Below are positions 1-6,608 of a stretch of DNA of 35,617 bases, in pieces. A program made the translations under genes and the position numbers. Origin of the DNA: Equadaptatus sp045642025 (GTDB lineage: Bacteria; Synergistota; Synergistia; Synergistales; Synergistaceae); the NCBI GenBank assembly GCA_045642025.1, contig JAZUIB010000039.1, positions 1 to 35,617 of the forward strand. Reading direction: 5' to 3'. How positions within the stretch are numbered: position 1 is the stretch's first letter; every line of letters begins with the position of its first letter. The notes below the pieces were generated by a model. That model had not been told where the DNA came from. It was given only the letters and a program-made list of their open reading frames with translations, and did not search any database.

Positions 1-141
1 AATTGCCCTGTAACCTGTCTGAACGGCAAAATCAAGCACATTTTCTTTTGCGCCTGGAATCAGCTTATAAACAAAAACTTTGTCGTCAACAGCCGTTCTA
101 GGGGTAAATGCAGGCATATTTTTCTCAGCGGCTGTCCACTG
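1..141. repeat. Terminal direct repeat, left copy (circular overlap)
   Basis: These 141 bases are identical to 35477-35617 in the same orientation. An exact overlap of this length at both ends is what a de Bruijn graph assembler leaves when a path closes on itself. The asparaginase reading frame continues without a break when the ends are merged, which supports a true adjacency rather than chance similarity. The non-redundant circle would be 35,476 bp. Confidence 0.95.
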
Positions 142-684
142 GAATCCATCGCGTGTTATAAATGCCGCACGCGGCATATTAACACTGGCAAATGCCTCAA
201 ATTTCTGCGTGTAAAGTTTTTTTGCGCAGCTTCCGTCTATAACGCTGTCGCCAAAAACAAGATATACACCTGCATGTTTGTCCGTGGCAAGTCTGAAAGC
301 ATTCAGCAGATTATGTTTCCCATCTGTCATCGGATCTTCTATCGGAAGCTGAGCGCCGGTAATTGCAATCGGTTTGCGTATTCCTTCAAGCATCCAGCTG
401 AGAGCGGAAGCTGTGTATGCCATTGTATCCGTGCCGTGGGAAATTACAAAACCGTCATATTTTTCATACGCTTCAACTATCGCGTCAGCCATTTCAGTCC
501 AGTGATGCGGCTGCAGGTTGCTGCTGTCGAGACTCAGCAGTTCGCAGTATTCAATTTCACACATTCCTTCAAGCTCCGGAATGAGCCGTATCATCGCAGC
601 GCCGTCAACCGCAGGGATAAGGCCGTTTTCGCTTGCTTCCGAAGCTATTGTTCCTCCCGTTGAAATCAGAAGTATCCTTTTCAT
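1..684 (-). CDS. ansA: L-asparaginase type I, N-terminal 228 codons (gene continues across circular join)
   Basis: Hydrolyses L-asparagine to aspartate and ammonia; the type I enzyme is cytoplasmic. The start is ATG at 684 with GGGGG seven to eight bases upstream. The N-terminal catalytic motif STGGTIAS (residues 8-15, Thr12) and the second motif SHGTDTMAYTA (82-92, Thr85-Asp86) are both visible, and there is no signal peptide. The frame is open at base 1 on a codon boundary and continues at 35476 down to a stop at 35192. The joined protein is 322 aa, close to the roughly 330 aa usual for AnsA. It lies 11 bp downstream of the 387-aa unknown gene and about 1.2 kb downstream of an amino acid carrier gene, all in one direction, which suggests an operon for amino acid uptake and deamidation. 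Confidence 0.93.
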   Translation of the reverse strand, partial: MKRILLISTGGTIASEASENGLIPAVDGAAMIRLIPELEGMCEIEYCELLSLDSSNLQPHHWTEMADAIVEAYEKYDGFVISHGTDTMAYTASALSWMLEGIRKPIAITGAQLPIEDPMTDGKHNLLNAFRLATDKHAGVYLVFGDSVIDGSCAKKLYTQKFEAFASVNMPRAAFITRDGFQWTAAEKNMPAFTPRTAVDDKVFVYKLIPGAKENVLDFAVQTGYRAI

Positions 685-695
685 GCTACAGCCCC

Positions 696-1862
696 CTACC
701 TTTTTGAAGCAAGTTTTTCGACCGCTCCGAGAGTAATTTTTGCGTAATTTTCAACTTCCTCTTCGGTAACACGTGGAATTTTCCAGTGTTTTACATATTC
801 TGCAGATACAACCATTGAAAGCACCGCAGAAATTTCCGGAAGTGTCCCTGCGCCGCGCACTTTATCGTTTACTGAGCCGGACATAAAGGTTACGCCGCCT
901 GCATCTTCACTTATAAGTTTTGCGATTTCAGCAACGTATTCCGCTTTTCTCGCACAGCAGTCTTCATTTCTGAGTTTTCCCGCAAGTTCCGCGATTTTAT
1001 TCGCAAACGCTGCTGTTGACCGAGCAAGCGCACCCTCAGGCATAGGCATAATATTTTTTTCCAGCCGCACAGGGATTTTAAGTTCAGAAGCAGAGGCATA
1101 CAGCGCTTCGCCAAGTTCGGTGCTGTCTATTCCTTCCTGCGCGCGAATCATCCATCTGTTTTCGACAACGCTTTCTGCAAGTACCGGAATAAACGCTTTT
1201 GACTCAATGACAGTTGTCAGAACAGTGTCAAGTCCAAGCGTTTTCATAATTTCGCCCTTTTCCGTCCAATTCGTGTTGCCTTCATAATCCTCGTCAGGAC
1301 CGATGCCTCCGTTTGTTCCGTTCACAACAAACAAAAGCGATACAGGAATATTGTTAATATCAAGCACAATTCCTGCGGAAACGTCATATTTGTTTTCAAA
1401 TTTTTCCGTTGTGAAAATCAGTCTGTCCTTTGCCGTTTTTTTGAACGAATCAAGCACTGCAAGGGCGCAGGCTCCTTGAAAACATACCGGAAGCTCCGCA
1501 ACCCCCTGTCCATATATTCTGCCGAATACGTCAATAGCGCAGTTCTGCGAATATATTGCGTCCAGTCCTTTTGCCGAAGCAATAATTTCCGCCTCGCGCG
1601 GCGTAATTCCCCTGCGCGGTGAAAGTGTCGCTCTGCCACCTTCTTCCGTAACAACCGTTACACTATTTGCGTCAGCGTCGGCGAAGGCTTCGGCAATTTT
1701 TGTGCGTGTGGGAATAGCCTGTCTGAGAATGTACGAAACAACGGCAAATCCGACTGAGTCATCCTGCACAAAACCGTTATAGCTATGCACATGCCCCACT
1801 CCGACGTGTCCGACAATTCCGTATAGTCCTTTTCTTTCAGACGACAGTTTTATTTCAGTCAA
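696..1862 (-). CDS. Unrecognised 388-codon conserved-looking protein between carrier and asparaginase
   Basis: I do not recognise the family. The frame is long and well formed, with a TTG start at 1862 preceded by GGAGAG at six bases spacing; no ATG near the N-terminus fits as well. The protein appears soluble, with no signal peptide or membrane segments. A Gly/His-rich N-terminal segment (GHVGVGHVHSYNG, about residues 18-30) looks like a nucleotide-, metal- or substrate-binding loop. There is a second Gly/Asp-rich stretch NGTNGGIGPDEDYEGN near residues 181-196. It sits between a DAACS-type carrier (75 bp upstream) and asparaginase (11 bp downstream) on the same strand. A role in handling the carried amino acid is an inference from position only. 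Confidence 0.8.
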   Translation of the reverse strand: MTEIKLSSERKGLYGIVGHVGVGHVHSYNGFVQDDSVGFAVVSYILRQAIPTRTKIAEAFADADANSVTVVTEEGGRATLSPRRGITPREAEIIASAKGLDAIYSQNCAIDVFGRIYGQGVAELPVCFQGACALAVLDSFKKTAKDRLIFTTEKFENKYDVSAGIVLDINNIPVSLLFVVNGTNGGIGPDEDYEGNTNWTEKGEIMKTLGLDTVLTTVIESKAFIPVLAESVVENRWMIRAQEGIDSTELGEALYASASELKIPVRLEKNIMPMPEGALARSTAAFANKIAELAGKLRNEDCCARKAEYVAEIAKLISEDAGGVTFMSGSVNDKVRGAGTLPEISAVLSMVVSAEYVKHWKIPRVTEEEVENYAKITLGAVEKLASKR

Positions 1863-1881
1863 AAATATCTCTCCTTTGCAA

Positions 1882-1911
1882 AGAGAAGCGAAGCCGCTGC
1901 TTCGCTTCTCT
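1882..1911 (-). other. Intercistronic perfect 13-bp hairpin
   Basis: AGAGAAGCGAAGC at 1882-1894 is perfectly complementary to 1899-1911 with a 4-base loop. It lies after the carrier stop and just before the ribosome site of the next gene. No clear T-tract follows on the minus strand, so it is more likely an mRNA processing or stabilising hairpin, or a weak terminator lowering downstream expression, than a full stop. Confidence 0.6.
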
Positions 1912-1937
1912 GCCGATTGGCAATAATAATAATTATA

Positions 1938-3194
1938 TTATGCAGATATTCCTTTTTTTGCGTTGAAAGTATCTCTGTCAAGCGTTCCCAGCACTGCGGT
2001 TGTCGTAACCATTCCAACCGTATCGCCGGTAACATTGAGCATTGTGTTAGGCATGTCTATAAGACGATAGATACCTGCGACCCACGGCACTATCGTAAGC
2101 GGAAGTCCCATGGACTGCATCATAATTGCAGACATCATAATACCACCGCCTGGAACTCCTGCAACACCGGCTGCCATGATAATTCCGAGCATACAAATTA
2201 CGATGAGCTGCCCAATGCCGAAATCAATTCCAAACATCTGTGCGGCAAACACAGCGTAAATAGGCATTTCAGCGCAGCATGCCTGCATATTTATCGTTGC
2301 CGCAGGGGGCGCGATAAGGTTAACAACTTCTTCGGGAACACCAGAGCGCTCTTTTGAGCATTTCATTGTCAACGGAAGTGTTGCACTTGAACTGCAAGTT
2401 GAAAAAGCGAGAATCATCGCAGGGAAAACGTTAATGTAGTGCTGAATCGGGTTGACTTTGGCGACAAAGCAGAGCATAAGCGGAAGAATGATGACAAGAA
2501 CGATTGCATAAGCAACGTACTGTGTGAGCAGCATTTTGCCGAGTCCGGTAAGAACTTCTTTGCCAAGTGTACCTGTAACGTCTGCCATAAGGCAGAAAAC
2601 GCCGACAGGCGCAAATTTCATTACCATTTCGACAACCTTCATCATAATTTCGTTTCCGCAGTTGAAGAAATTCTGAAGCGGCGTTTTTGCAGCGTTGTCA
2701 TTGCTGAGAAGTGCTATGCCTATGCCAAGGAAAAGTGAGAAAATTATAACCTGAATAATGTTAAAATTTGCGAAAGCAGCGCCTACGTTGTCTGGCACCC
2801 AGTTGACAAGACTCTGCACAACACTTACGCCCTCAGTAGAAAACTTCTCTGCTGCTTCTTCAAGGTGAATGCCCTCGCCCGGTTTAATAATGTAAGCACA
2901 GACAATACCAGTAGCAGCGCAAAGAGCGGAAGCTGTGAACCAGAAAACAAGGAACGTACCCCCCACTTTCTTCAATTTGCTCAGGTCTGCCACACTGGCG
3001 ACACCTGTAACGATTGAGAAGAAAATAAGTGGGAGAATTGTCATTTTCAGGAGCCTGATAAAAACTGTTCCCAGCGGTCCTGTAAACGCTCCCCATGCGG
3101 CATAGCTTGATTTGAAAATCGCGCCGCACACCGCACCTATTACCATTGCGATAAGAATTTTTGTTGCTAAACTGAGTCTCTTCTTTTCTGCCAT
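1938..3194 (-). CDS. Dicarboxylate/amino acid:cation symporter family (DAACS) with altered substrate site
   Basis: Membrane carrier of the GltP/GltPh fold, 418 aa. The start is ATG at 3194, with AGGGGAG nine bases upstream; a TTG three codons earlier is less well placed. The HP1 serine motif is present (STCSSSATLPLTM, about residues 265-277). In TM7 the family motif NMDGT is replaced by NMQAC (302-306). In TM8 the motif reads DMPNTMLNVTGD (380-391): the Asp, Thr, Asn and final Asp of the GltPh site are kept, but the Arg that holds the side-chain carboxylate of aspartate or glutamate (Arg397 in GltPh) is Asn. Known family logic says that Arg loss favours neutral or other substrates. Asparaginase lies in the same operon, so asparagine or another neutral amino acid is possible; this is inference. 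Confidence 0.9.
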   Translation of the reverse strand: MAEKKRLSLATKILIAMVIGAVCGAIFKSSYAAWGAFTGPLGTVFIRLLKMTILPLIFFSIVTGVASVADLSKLKKVGGTFLVFWFTASALCAATGIVCAYIIKPGEGIHLEEAAEKFSTEGVSVVQSLVNWVPDNVGAAFANFNIIQVIIFSLFLGIGIALLSNDNAAKTPLQNFFNCGNEIMMKVVEMVMKFAPVGVFCLMADVTGTLGKEVLTGLGKMLLTQYVAYAIVLVIILPLMLCFVAKVNPIQHYINVFPAMILAFSTCSSSATLPLTMKCSKERSGVPEEVVNLIAPPAATINMQACCAEMPIYAVFAAQMFGIDFGIGQLIVICMLGIIMAAGVAGVPGGGIMMSAIMMQSMGLPLTIVPWVAGIYRLIDMPNTMLNVTGDTVGMVTTTAVLGTLDRDTFNAKKGISA

Positions 3195-3323
3195 AAAACT
3201 CAACTCCCCTGTATATATGTTTGTGTAGAGAGAACACTGTTATAGCGTAGCATATTTTTTTTACCTGTGTCAATTATTTATTCGTTTCATAAAAAATTTA
3301 CCAAAAAATTTACAAACCCAAGC

Positions 3324-3357
3324 GCAAAAAACAGAGGGCGGAAAGTTCGCCCTCTGT
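3324..3357 (-). terminator. Intrinsic terminator of the hydroxyacid oxidase gene
   Basis: ACAGAGGGCG (3331-3340) pairs perfectly with 3348-3357 around a 7-base loop. Read on the minus strand the hairpin is followed by a T-run (complement of the A-run at 3326-3330). It lies 29 bp past the oxidase stop codon, so the carrier operon downstream needs its own promoter. Confidence 0.88.
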
Positions 3358-3385
3358 TTATGCCGTTTGGATTTTTTCAGCCTGT

Positions 3386-4405
3386 TTACTGCGCTTTTCT
3401 CACCATATCGCGCGTGATTTCGGCAAGGCTGCGTGCGCCGCACATTTCCATTGTGTCTTTGAGTTCGGCGGAAATTTTGTCAACGTAGATTTTTATGCCT
3501 TCAGCGTCCGCGCCGAAGCAGGCGTTGACAAACGGACGGCAGATTATTACGGCGTCCGCGCCGAGCGCAAGCGCCTTGAAAACATCGAGTCCGCTTCTTA
3601 TGCCGCCGTCAACAAATATTTTCATGTCGCCCTTGACAGCGTCTGCTATTTCTTCAAGCACTTCTGCCGTTGAGAAGCACCCGTCAAGCACGCGGCCGCC
3701 GTGGTTTGAAACGACAATGCCTTGCGCTCCGGCTTCTTTTGCTTTGAGCGCGCCTTTGACTGTCATAACTCCCTTTACAATAAACGGGATTCCCGCAAGG
3801 CTGATGATTTCTTTGAGTTCTTCAACGCTTTTCGGACCTGCAGGCGGTGTCTGCCCTTTGAGGAACGGAAGCCCTGCCGCGTCAACGTCCATCGCCATGG
3901 CAAAGCAGCCGCAGTTTTTGATGAGCTCAAGTTTGCCTTTGATAACGTCTATGCCCCACGGTTTCATTGTGGGAACACCGATTCCGCCGTTATCGCTGAT
4001 TATTTTTGTTCCGGCTTCCATAACGCGCGGAACAACTCCGTCGCCCGTAAATGCCGCTATACCGGCTTCGGCGCAGCTTTTAACAAGCACTTCGTAGTAG
4101 CTGATGTCGTCATATTTCGGCGCGTAGTGCACTTGAACAAGCCCCACGGGGCCCGCAAAAACAGGCAGCGCAAATTTTTTGCCGAAAAGTTCCAGCGACG
4201 TGTCTGTTTCTCCGCCTTCGTATATTGTGTCCATGTTGAGCAGAATTTCACGCCATTTGTCGTAGTTTCTTACCGACACCAAGCCGGAGCCTTTAGCTCC
4301 CGGGCCTGGGATAAGATTTCCGCACGCACGCCCGTTGCATACCGGACAGCCTTTGCATTTGCCAAGTTCCGGTCTTGCTTTTTCGAGAACTTCTTTATAA
4401 TCCAT
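3386..4405 (-). CDS. FMN-dependent alpha-hydroxy-acid oxidising protein with Cys-rich N-terminus
   Basis: Member of the FMN TIM-barrel family that oxidises 2-hydroxy acids such as lactate or glycolate to 2-oxo acids. I choose ATG at 4405 (339 aa), with AAGGAG 11 bases upstream; the GTG at 4414 is only two bases from that site. The active-site His is in SNHGGR (His235), the flavin-binding Lys in FIVKGV (about Lys211), and the phosphate loop is FVDGGIRSG (about 264-272). The N-terminus carries GKCKGCPVCNGRACGN with four cysteines (17, 20, 23, 28), not part of the classic oxygen-using oxidases. In an anaerobe this could bind an iron-sulfur centre or pass electrons to a partner; that is inference. 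The gene is monocistronic, with its own terminator. Substrate unknown. Confidence 0.88.
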   Translation of the reverse strand: MDYKEVLEKARPELGKCKGCPVCNGRACGNLIPGPGAKGSGLVSVRNYDKWREILLNMDTIYEGGETDTSLELFGKKFALPVFAGPVGLVQVHYAPKYDDISYYEVLVKSCAEAGIAAFTGDGVVPRVMEAGTKIISDNGGIGVPTMKPWGIDVIKGKLELIKNCGCFAMAMDVDAAGLPFLKGQTPPAGPKSVEELKEIISLAGIPFIVKGVMTVKGALKAKEAGAQGIVVSNHGGRVLDGCFSTAEVLEEIADAVKGDMKIFVDGGIRSGLDVFKALALGADAVIICRPFVNACFGADAEGIKIYVDKISAELKDTMEMCGARSLAEITRDMVRKAQ

Positions 4406-4506
4406 ATCTGTCACAACTCCTTCTGTACAATGTAGTTTTCATTATATACTTATACCGTGAATTTGCATCAGGAAAATGACGGAAGGGTATACTCTTTTTA
4501 ATTCAG

Positions 4507-5376
4507 TTAAAGGTATAAACCTTCGCCTGTCTTGCGAATTTTAGTTACTGTATTCTGCAAAGCGGCATAGTATTTATCAGAATGTCCGCCAAGATATTTC
4601 ATAATACCTTTATACAGAGAACCTCCGGATGCATCGACATATCCGCGCAGGATAAGAACTCCGGCATGCACGCCTTTCTCCGGGTCAAATATATCTTCTT
4701 TGGTTTTGGTTATGCCGTGCTTTGCAAGTCGGGCATGGTGAATTCTGTATATTACCTGCATTACTCCGCAGGCACCATGCCTGCTGACACAATGCGGATA
4801 ATAATTGCTTTCCAGTTTTGCAACTGCTGCCACAAGGTCGGGCGACAGACCGTATTTTACGCTGTAGCAGTATATAGCACATGCTTCGCGCCACACGGTC
4901 TTAATGGGAAGTTTTTTGTTGCATTTGTGGATATAACATGCAATACGCGCCACTATGCGCTGCTTGTTCTCCGGTAAACGCACAAGTTTGCGAATCTGCG
5001 TTCCTTCTGTGTTTTCTGCCCATTTTTTCAAACTGTCCGGCGCAGTCTTCATATATTTAAGAGCTTTGAGTACAGACGGCGCATAAGATTTGCGTGTGTT
5101 GTTATCATTGTTTTTGCTGCTCTGTGCCGATGTATTATAGTTCGGACTGCGTTGTGCCATGTCTGCGCGTTTTGTGTCCGTCTGTGCAGAAACTGCATTA
5201 TCCTGTACATTCTCTCCGGCATCCGCAGTTTTTTCTGTTTCTGTCTGCTTCGGCTGCTCCGTATCTGCCGGAAGTCCGTTGTCTGCATAAGCGGGCACGA
5301 TGAAACCAGTCACCGCTGTTATAACAATTATCAGCAATAATGTATATACACAACTTTTAATATTGTGGCGGTTCAT
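4507..5376 (-). CDS. Secreted or membrane-anchored lytic transglycosylase (SLT domain)
   Basis: Predicted murein-cleaving enzyme, 289 aa. The start is ATG at 5376, supported by GGAGG eight bases upstream; the longer frame from 5445 lacks such a site. A hydrophobic N-terminal segment (residues 8-31, ending PAYADNG) is a signal peptide or anchor. Residues 33-100 are polar, rich in Asp, Asn, Thr and Gln, and look like a disordered wall-spanning linker. The catalytic domain lies about 175-285: KLESNYYP carries the general acid Glu (189) and GVMQV (204-208) is the second SLT motif. The third motif is YLGG rather than the usual YNAG. The gene stands alone. A second, different SLT protein is encoded at 14660-15520. 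Confidence 0.85.
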   Translation of the reverse strand: MNRHNIKSCVYTLLLIIVITAVTGFIVPAYADNGLPADTEQPKQTETEKTADAGENVQDNAVSAQTDTKRADMAQRSPNYNTSAQSSKNNDNNTRKSYAPSVLKALKYMKTAPDSLKKWAENTEGTQIRKLVRLPENKQRIVARIACYIHKCNKKLPIKTVWREACAIYCYSVKYGLSPDLVAAVAKLESNYYPHCVSRHGACGVMQVIYRIHHARLAKHGITKTKEDIFDPEKGVHAGVLILRGYVDASGGSLYKGIMKYLGGHSDKYYAALQNTVTKIRKTGEGLYL

Positions 5377-5440
5377 GTTATTACCTCCTCGCAATACAAA
5401 TGCAAAACACCTTTTTGTAAAGTGCCTATGCTTATTATCT

Positions 5441-5470
5441 ATCATAAATGCAAGTGGCTGACTAAGTCAA
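5441..5470 (-). promoter_or_regulatory. Predicted sigma-70-type promoter for the transglycosylase gene
   Basis: On the minus strand TTGACT (5470-5465) and TATGAT (5446-5441) are separated by 18 bases. Transcription would begin near 5434, giving a leader of roughly 58 bases before the ATG at 5376. Confidence 0.55.
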
Positions 5471-5637
5471 GCCTTTGTAAATAACTTTATTTCACATTTT
5501 TTGGATTATCCAATACACACAGCGTTGCTCCTCATTATTATAAACTTTGTTGCAGTATTAGATGTTCCGGTTACGATTTTTGGGTAATTTTCTTGAAATG
5601 GCATATAATAGTCCAAATTGTTTATGGAGGGTTTTCC

Positions 5638-6549
5638 ATGCCTTTGTGGGGTTTTCTGCTTGCCTTGATGTGTGCCGTTTCGTGGGCGGTGTCGCCGTTG
5701 GCGATAGACCGCGGCACTGACATCGGCAGCTGTACTTCCAATGAGATAAATCCTGTGCGCTCCTGGGCATTTCTTCTGACGGCGCTGGTTTTTGTACTGT
5801 TTGCCGAACACGGGCGCATACCGCCTGTTACTGACATAAAAATCCAGCTGATGATCGGTCTGGGTGTGGTGCTTAACTACATTCTCGGAGACGTTTTCTA
5901 TTACATGGCAATAAGAATGCTCGGCGTTAATATAGCTATTCCTGTCGCAAATGCCTACCCCGTTTTTCTCGTTTTCCTTGCGGCTGCCATTCTTGGCGAA
6001 AAAATCAGCCTTGTACAGTTTACGGCGATTTCTATTGTTGTTGTGGGAATAGCTCTGCTGAAGGTCGGCGGACAGGGAGACACAATGGTCAAAATGAAAA
6101 AACGCTGGGCAACAGGACTGCTGCTGACAACGCTGGCAGGGCTCAGCTGGTCGCTCTGTTCAATCGTCACGAAACTTGTTCTTCAGAAGACCGCAATAGG
6201 CGCAGCAGCTCTCTCTTTTTACAGAGCGTGCTGGCTGCTGCTGCTTGCGTACGTTGTACACGCGATTATGCGGTACTTCTTTCCAGAAAAGACCGTTCCT
6301 CTTTCCTCTGTGCCGGTCAAAGCAAGGATATACTACTGGATTTCGGGAGTAGTCGGTCTCAGTATCGGCTATACAATGTACGCATACTGCGTCAAAACTC
6401 TCCCCGTTGCGCTTGTAACGCCGATAACGGCAACCAGTCCGCTTATGGCAGCACTTTACGCGCATTTTGTCATGCAGAAGAAACTGACTGCAATTCAATG
6501 GGCAGGTGTGGCAATGATTATTGCAGGGTCGGTCGTCGTAAGCTTTTAA
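5638..6549 (+). CDS. EamA/DMT-family transporter
   Basis: Inner-membrane drug/metabolite transporter superfamily protein, 303 aa, which fits the usual 280-310 aa and ten-helix, two-repeat layout. ATG at 5638 is preceded by GGAGGG at six bases; the upstream start at 5593 lacks this. The first half runs from PLWGFLLALMCAVSWAVSPLAI to a conserved helix with GEKISLVQF (about 120-128), and the second half ends with a matching PLMAALYAHFVMQKKLTAIQW segment, showing the internal duplication. Substrate cannot be inferred; family members export amino acids, nucleotides or metabolites. It is transcribed divergently from the transglycosylase and converges on the SGNH gene, with a shared terminator between. 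Confidence 0.88.
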   Translation: MPLWGFLLALMCAVSWAVSPLAIDRGTDIGSCTSNEINPVRSWAFLLTALVFVLFAEHGRIPPVTDIKIQLMIGLGVVLNYILGDVFYYMAIRMLGVNIAIPVANAYPVFLVFLAAAILGEKISLVQFTAISIVVVGIALLKVGGQGDTMVKMKKRWATGLLLTTLAGLSWSLCSIVTKLVLQKTAIGAAALSFYRACWLLLLAYVVHAIMRYFFPEKTVPLSSVPVKARIYYWISGVVGLSIGYTMYAYCVKTLPVALVTPITATSPLMAALYAHFVMQKKLTAIQWAGVAMIIAGSVVVSF

Positions 6550-6566
6550 CACTGACAGCGCATTAT

Positions 6567-6597
6567 AAAAACGGATTCCGTCAGCGGAATCCGTTTT
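6567..6597. terminator. Bidirectional terminator between convergent genes
   Basis: ACGGATTCCG (6571-6580) pairs with 6585-6594 around a TCAG loop, extended by flanking AAAA/TTTT. It lies between the EamA stop and the convergent SGNH gene stop, and has a T-tract when read in either direction. Confidence 0.85.
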
Positions 6598-6608
6598 CTG
6601 TATATTTG

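Noticed and set aside
3722..4435. 237-codon plus-strand frame
   Set aside because: Antisense to the well-supported hydroxyacid oxidase; its composition is that of a shadow frame and it lacks a ribosome site.
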